Part shown: in pieces, positions 61,935 to 64,000 of the stretch
Layout of the letters: each line of letters opens with the position of its first letter
Numbering within the stretch: the first letter of the stretch is position 1
From: Actinoallomurus iriomotensis
GTDB lineage: Bacteria; Actinomycetota; Actinomycetes; Streptosporangiales; Streptosporangiaceae
Length of the DNA stretch: 64,000 nucleotides
Direction of reading: 5' to 3'
Assembly (NCBI RefSeq): GCF_030269445.1
Contig: NZ_BSTJ01000017.1
Location: 124,001-188,000, forward strand
Position numbers and translations under genes: made by a program
The notes under the pieces: model-generated
The model's database searches: none
Told to the model about the DNA's origin: nothing
The model's input: only the letters and a program-made list of their open reading frames with translations

Positions 61935-62744
61935 ATGGCGCTCGCCGACGAGCTGGATCCCTTGGGATCACTTCATGACTGGGTGGCCTTCGACCTAAGG
62001 AGATATCGCCTCGCGCACGGCATGTCGCAGGCCGATGTGGGCCGCATCCTGAATGTGCGCCGATCCGCTGTACACAACTACGAATCGGGCCTCCGCCCAC
62101 TGGATATCGAGCACGCCCGAAAATTAGACAGCGCGTGGGACACGTGCGGCCACTTCGAACGCCTGGTCACCCACGCGAACCAGCAACATGATTCGGGCTG
62201 GTTCCTGCAGTTCTTGCGGTACGAGCGCCGCGCCAAGATCATTCGCGCCTACGAGGCGCTCGTGGTTCCTGGCCTGCTCCAGACACCCGACTACGCACGG
62301 GCGTTCCTGATCGCCGGCGGCGTGCCGGATGTGGACGCGGCGGTCAAAATGCGTATGGAACGGCAACACGTGTTGGACCGTGACCCGCCTCCGCGGCTGT
62401 CCGTCCTGCTGGATGAGGGAATCCTGTCCCGACCTGTGGGTGGCAAAGCGGTCATGCGTGCGCAACTCGCGTACCTCTTGGAGGCGGGCGAGCGACCGAA
62501 CGTGAGTATCCGCGTGGTGCCCATCGATGTCGGCGAGCACCTTGGACTGGACGGATCTTTCGAGGTCATCGAGACGGAGAGCGACACGGTCGCGTACCTC
62601 GAAGCCCAGGGCGGTGGGAGGCTCGACAGGGGGGCGAAGGGTGTGGAACGGATGATGGTCAATTACGATCGCATCGGAGACCAGGCGCTCCCCGTAAAAC
62701 TGTCTCGGCGTCTGATGGAAACCGCCATGGAGGCAATGACATGA
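61935..62744 (+). CDS. XRE family regulator with DUF5753 (Scr1 type), second copy
   Basis: A 269-residue protein. HTH at residues 20-70 (FDLRRYRLAHGMSQADVGRILNVRRSAVHNYESG). The DUF5753 domain follows, with ALVVPGLLQTPDYARAFLIAGGV and VRVVPIDVGEH-like strands. ATG at 61935 with GGGGAGG upstream is preferred over an upstream in-frame start. The DUF397 partner overlaps its stop as ATGA. It is the second such cluster in the window, arranged like the first with an ATPase gene on the other side. Confidence 0.92.
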   Translation: MALADELDPLGSLHDWVAFDLRRYRLAHGMSQADVGRILNVRRSAVHNYESGLRPLDIEHARKLDSAWDTCGHFERLVTHANQQHDSGWFLQFLRYERRAKIIRAYEALVVPGLLQTPDYARAFLIAGGVPDVDAAVKMRMERQHVLDRDPPPRLSVLLDEGILSRPVGGKAVMRAQLAYLLEAGERPNVSIRVVPIDVGEHLGLDGSFEVIETESDTVAYLEAQGGGRLDRGAKGVERMMVNYDRIGDQALPVKLSRRLMETAMEAMT

Positions 62745-62845
62745 CCGAGTCTGACGGCTGGCGTAAGTCGAGTCGTTCGCAGGGCAACAACTCCGACTGT
62801 GTCGAGATCAGGGTCGTAATGCGTGGCGGCGTTCAGTCTTCTTGA
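62741..62845 (+). CDS. short DUF397 protein
   Basis: A 34-residue protein carrying the core motif WRKSSRSQGNNSDCVEI but lacking the usual 25-30 residue tail. ATG overlaps the XRE stop (ATGA). The 3' end runs 13 bases into the convergent cysteine-cluster gene. It may be truncated or a natural short form. Confidence 0.7.
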   Translation: MTESDGWRKSSRSQGNNSDCVEIRVVMRGGVQSS

Positions 62846-63405
62846 GCTTGCGCCGCCGTTTCGGGGGTGTACCTCAGCAGGAAGTCGTAGAGATCGTAAG
62901 GTGTCGCTTCCCGGCCGGAGGCGTCGATCCGCTTGTTCCAGACCCGGATGATCTCTCGGTGTTCGGCGCGGGCCGCGTTGTCGAGGGTGAGTTCACGTCG
63001 GCTGTTGGGGAGGTCCATCGCGAACAGGTTCCAGGAGTCGGGGCCGCAGACGACGTTCTCCCGGACCGTCACCACGCCGCCCCGCAGGCTCATGGGGAAG
63101 GTGCTGCACACGAGCGGACGGTGGGCGTACACGCCGCAGCGGGCCTCGCCGGAGGCGATCTCCATGAGGAACACGCAGCCGCTGTCGTCCGCCGATCGTT
63201 GCAGGTAGAGCTTTTTCGCGGGTCCGCCCGGCCGGAGGCGGAAGCCCTCCTTGTCGGTGTCCAGCAGCCGGACGAAGTCGCTGGGATGCATGGCGGTGCC
63301 CTCGGCGAGTACCCGGACATCCCTGGGGGTTATCCCGACCTGGTACTTGCGGCAGCACCTGGCGGCGCAACCGGCGCATCCGGCGACGTTGGGACCGCTG
63401 CTCAT
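62833..63405 (-). CDS. YkgJ family cysteine cluster protein
   Basis: A 190-residue protein of the metal-chelating Cys-cluster family. N-terminal GCAGCAARCC (C10, C13, C17, C18) with later CGVYAHRPLVCSTFPM and NVVCGPDSW gives the zinc or iron-sulfur ligands. The function is unproven. ATG 63405 overlaps the stop of the preceding gene (ATGA), which encodes a second protein of the same type. Confidence 0.85.
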   Translation of the reverse strand: MSSGPNVAGCAGCAARCCRKYQVGITPRDVRVLAEGTAMHPSDFVRLLDTDKEGFRLRPGGPAKKLYLQRSADDSGCVFLMEIASGEARCGVYAHRPLVCSTFPMSLRGGVVTVRENVVCGPDSWNLFAMDLPNSRRELTLDNAARAEHREIIRVWNKRIDASGREATPYDLYDFLLRYTPETAAQAQED

Positions 63406-64000
63406 GCCGTCACATCCTCGGGCCATCCCGCGCCGGCCTCGCGGGCGCTCTGTGCTTCGAGCAGGTAGCGCTGAAAATCCTTGATGTCGGACTCCTCGTC
63501 GGAGTCGGCCGCCAGCGCGTTCCACCGCTCCACGAGTTCGAACCAGTGGTCACGGTCGGCCGTCCAGGTGCTCATGGCCTTGACCACCGCCCCCCGGTCC
63601 AGATCCTCCAGCTTCCACTCATGGCAGTCGCAGGTGCGTTCGGGACGTACCGTCGGAACGCCGTCCTTCGGATCGATCGGGAACATCCGGCACGCGACGG
63701 GGGCGACGTCTCCGAGGCCGCAGCAGGCGGCGCCGCTGGGCGTACGGATCGAGAAGACGCATCCGTGGGCGGCGTTGGCGAGCTTGAGGGTGACGCGGCG
63801 GCGGCCCTTGTCGAGGACGATGCCGGTGGGGTCGCCGACCGTGGCGGGCGCGGTCTGCGTGAATTTCCACGGTTCGAGGGCGAGCGTACGGGAGATCCGG
63901 ACGATGTCCGCCCCGGTGACGTACCGGGCGCCGCGCGTACAGCGGGTCCTCGCCCGGCAGGACTGCCATTCGGCTCGTGCGCTCGTCGACTGATCCGACA
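63402..64000 (-). CDS. YkgJ-like cysteine cluster protein, 5' end outside the window
   Basis: The frame is open from the window edge to TGA at 63402 (198 codons visible). It contains ARYVTGADIVRISRTLALEP, LANAAHGCVFSIRTPSGAAC and VACRMFPIDPKDG, the same layout of Cys residues and R.FP motif as the following gene. A methionine-started piece from 63686 would be only the C-terminal third, so the true gene begins beyond 64000. The C-terminal 90 residues are an added acidic helical domain. Tandem duplicates translated with ATGA coupling. Confidence 0.75.
   Translation of the reverse strand, partial: SDQSTSARAEWQSCRARTRCTRGARYVTGADIVRISRTLALEPWKFTQTAPATVGDPTGIVLDKGRRRVTLKLANAAHGCVFSIRTPSGAACCGLGDVAPVACRMFPIDPKDGVPTVRPERTCDCHEWKLEDLDRGAVVKAMSTWTADRDHWFELVERWNALAADSDEESDIKDFQRYLLEAQSAREAGAGWPEDVTA

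Overview
The window is high-GC actinobacterial chromosome. The gene families point to a Streptosporangiales or Thermomonosporaceae type of organism: AfsR/SARP regulator, ECF41-type sigma factor with its oxidoreductase, two XRE/DUF397/ATPase clusters, FHA-ABC exporter, tricorn protease, LmeA-like protein, actinobacterial QcrB and many apparently leaderless genes. This placement is inferred from gene content; there is no rRNA in the window. I found no tRNA, rRNA or CRISPR array.

Layout. 0-10.6 kb: a PadR-controlled ABC exporter, a NarL-type two-component pair, a stand-alone cytochrome b (qcrB) without qcrA/qcrC, a WD40 Ser/Thr kinase, a flavin disulfide reductase and a trypsin-like protease. 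10.7-20.7 kb: an accessory island with visibly lower GC in several genes. It holds a calpain-like cysteine protease with a small partner gene, a CYTH phosphatase/cyclase-like protein, an M1 peptidase lipoprotein, and a divergent pair that looks like a defence locus: a PLD-nuclease/helicase/DUF3427 protein and an SRA-type modification-dependent nuclease. The island ends in a graveyard of broken genes (methyltransferase tail, HTH tail, pxpA head). 20.7-35.8 kb: tartrate dehydrogenase, methyltransferase/MarR, the first XRE-DUF397 cluster, an ECF41 sigma factor with its oxidoreductase, trehalose-phosphate synthase, and an AfsR/SARP regulator followed by an unannotated 43-residue acidic peptide. 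36-42.8 kb: Ski2-like helicase, tricorn protease, a papain-like hypothetical protein and an MFS remnant. 42.8-46.1 kb: an SPFH protein with a TnpB-only IS605-type element abutting its stop codon, then an RHH-GPP34 operon containing tandem 68-bp repeats. 46.2-54 kb: an NlpC/P60 hydrolase and several divergent regulator/target pairs with visible operators. 54-64 kb: ECF sigma factor, SpoIIE phosphatase, FHA-ABC exporter, LmeA-like protein, SDR/HxlR pair, the second XRE-DUF397 cluster and two tandem cysteine-cluster proteins, the last cut by the window edge.

Two themes recur. First, small regulators sit divergently or directly upstream of their probable targets, with inverted repeats between them (PadR, two MarR types, GbsR-like, TetR, HxlR, XRE). 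Second, translation is tightly coupled through ATGA/GTGA overlaps. The clearest case is a repeat whose unit carries a start codon, a 23-codon reading frame, a Shine-Dalgarno sequence and the next overlapping start. It occurs as two tandem copies before the GPP34 gene and as one diverged copy before the ABC ATPase at about 2.1 kb. The strongest candidates for something not yet described are the SRA-nuclease/PLD-helicase pair, the calpain cassette and this coupling repeat.
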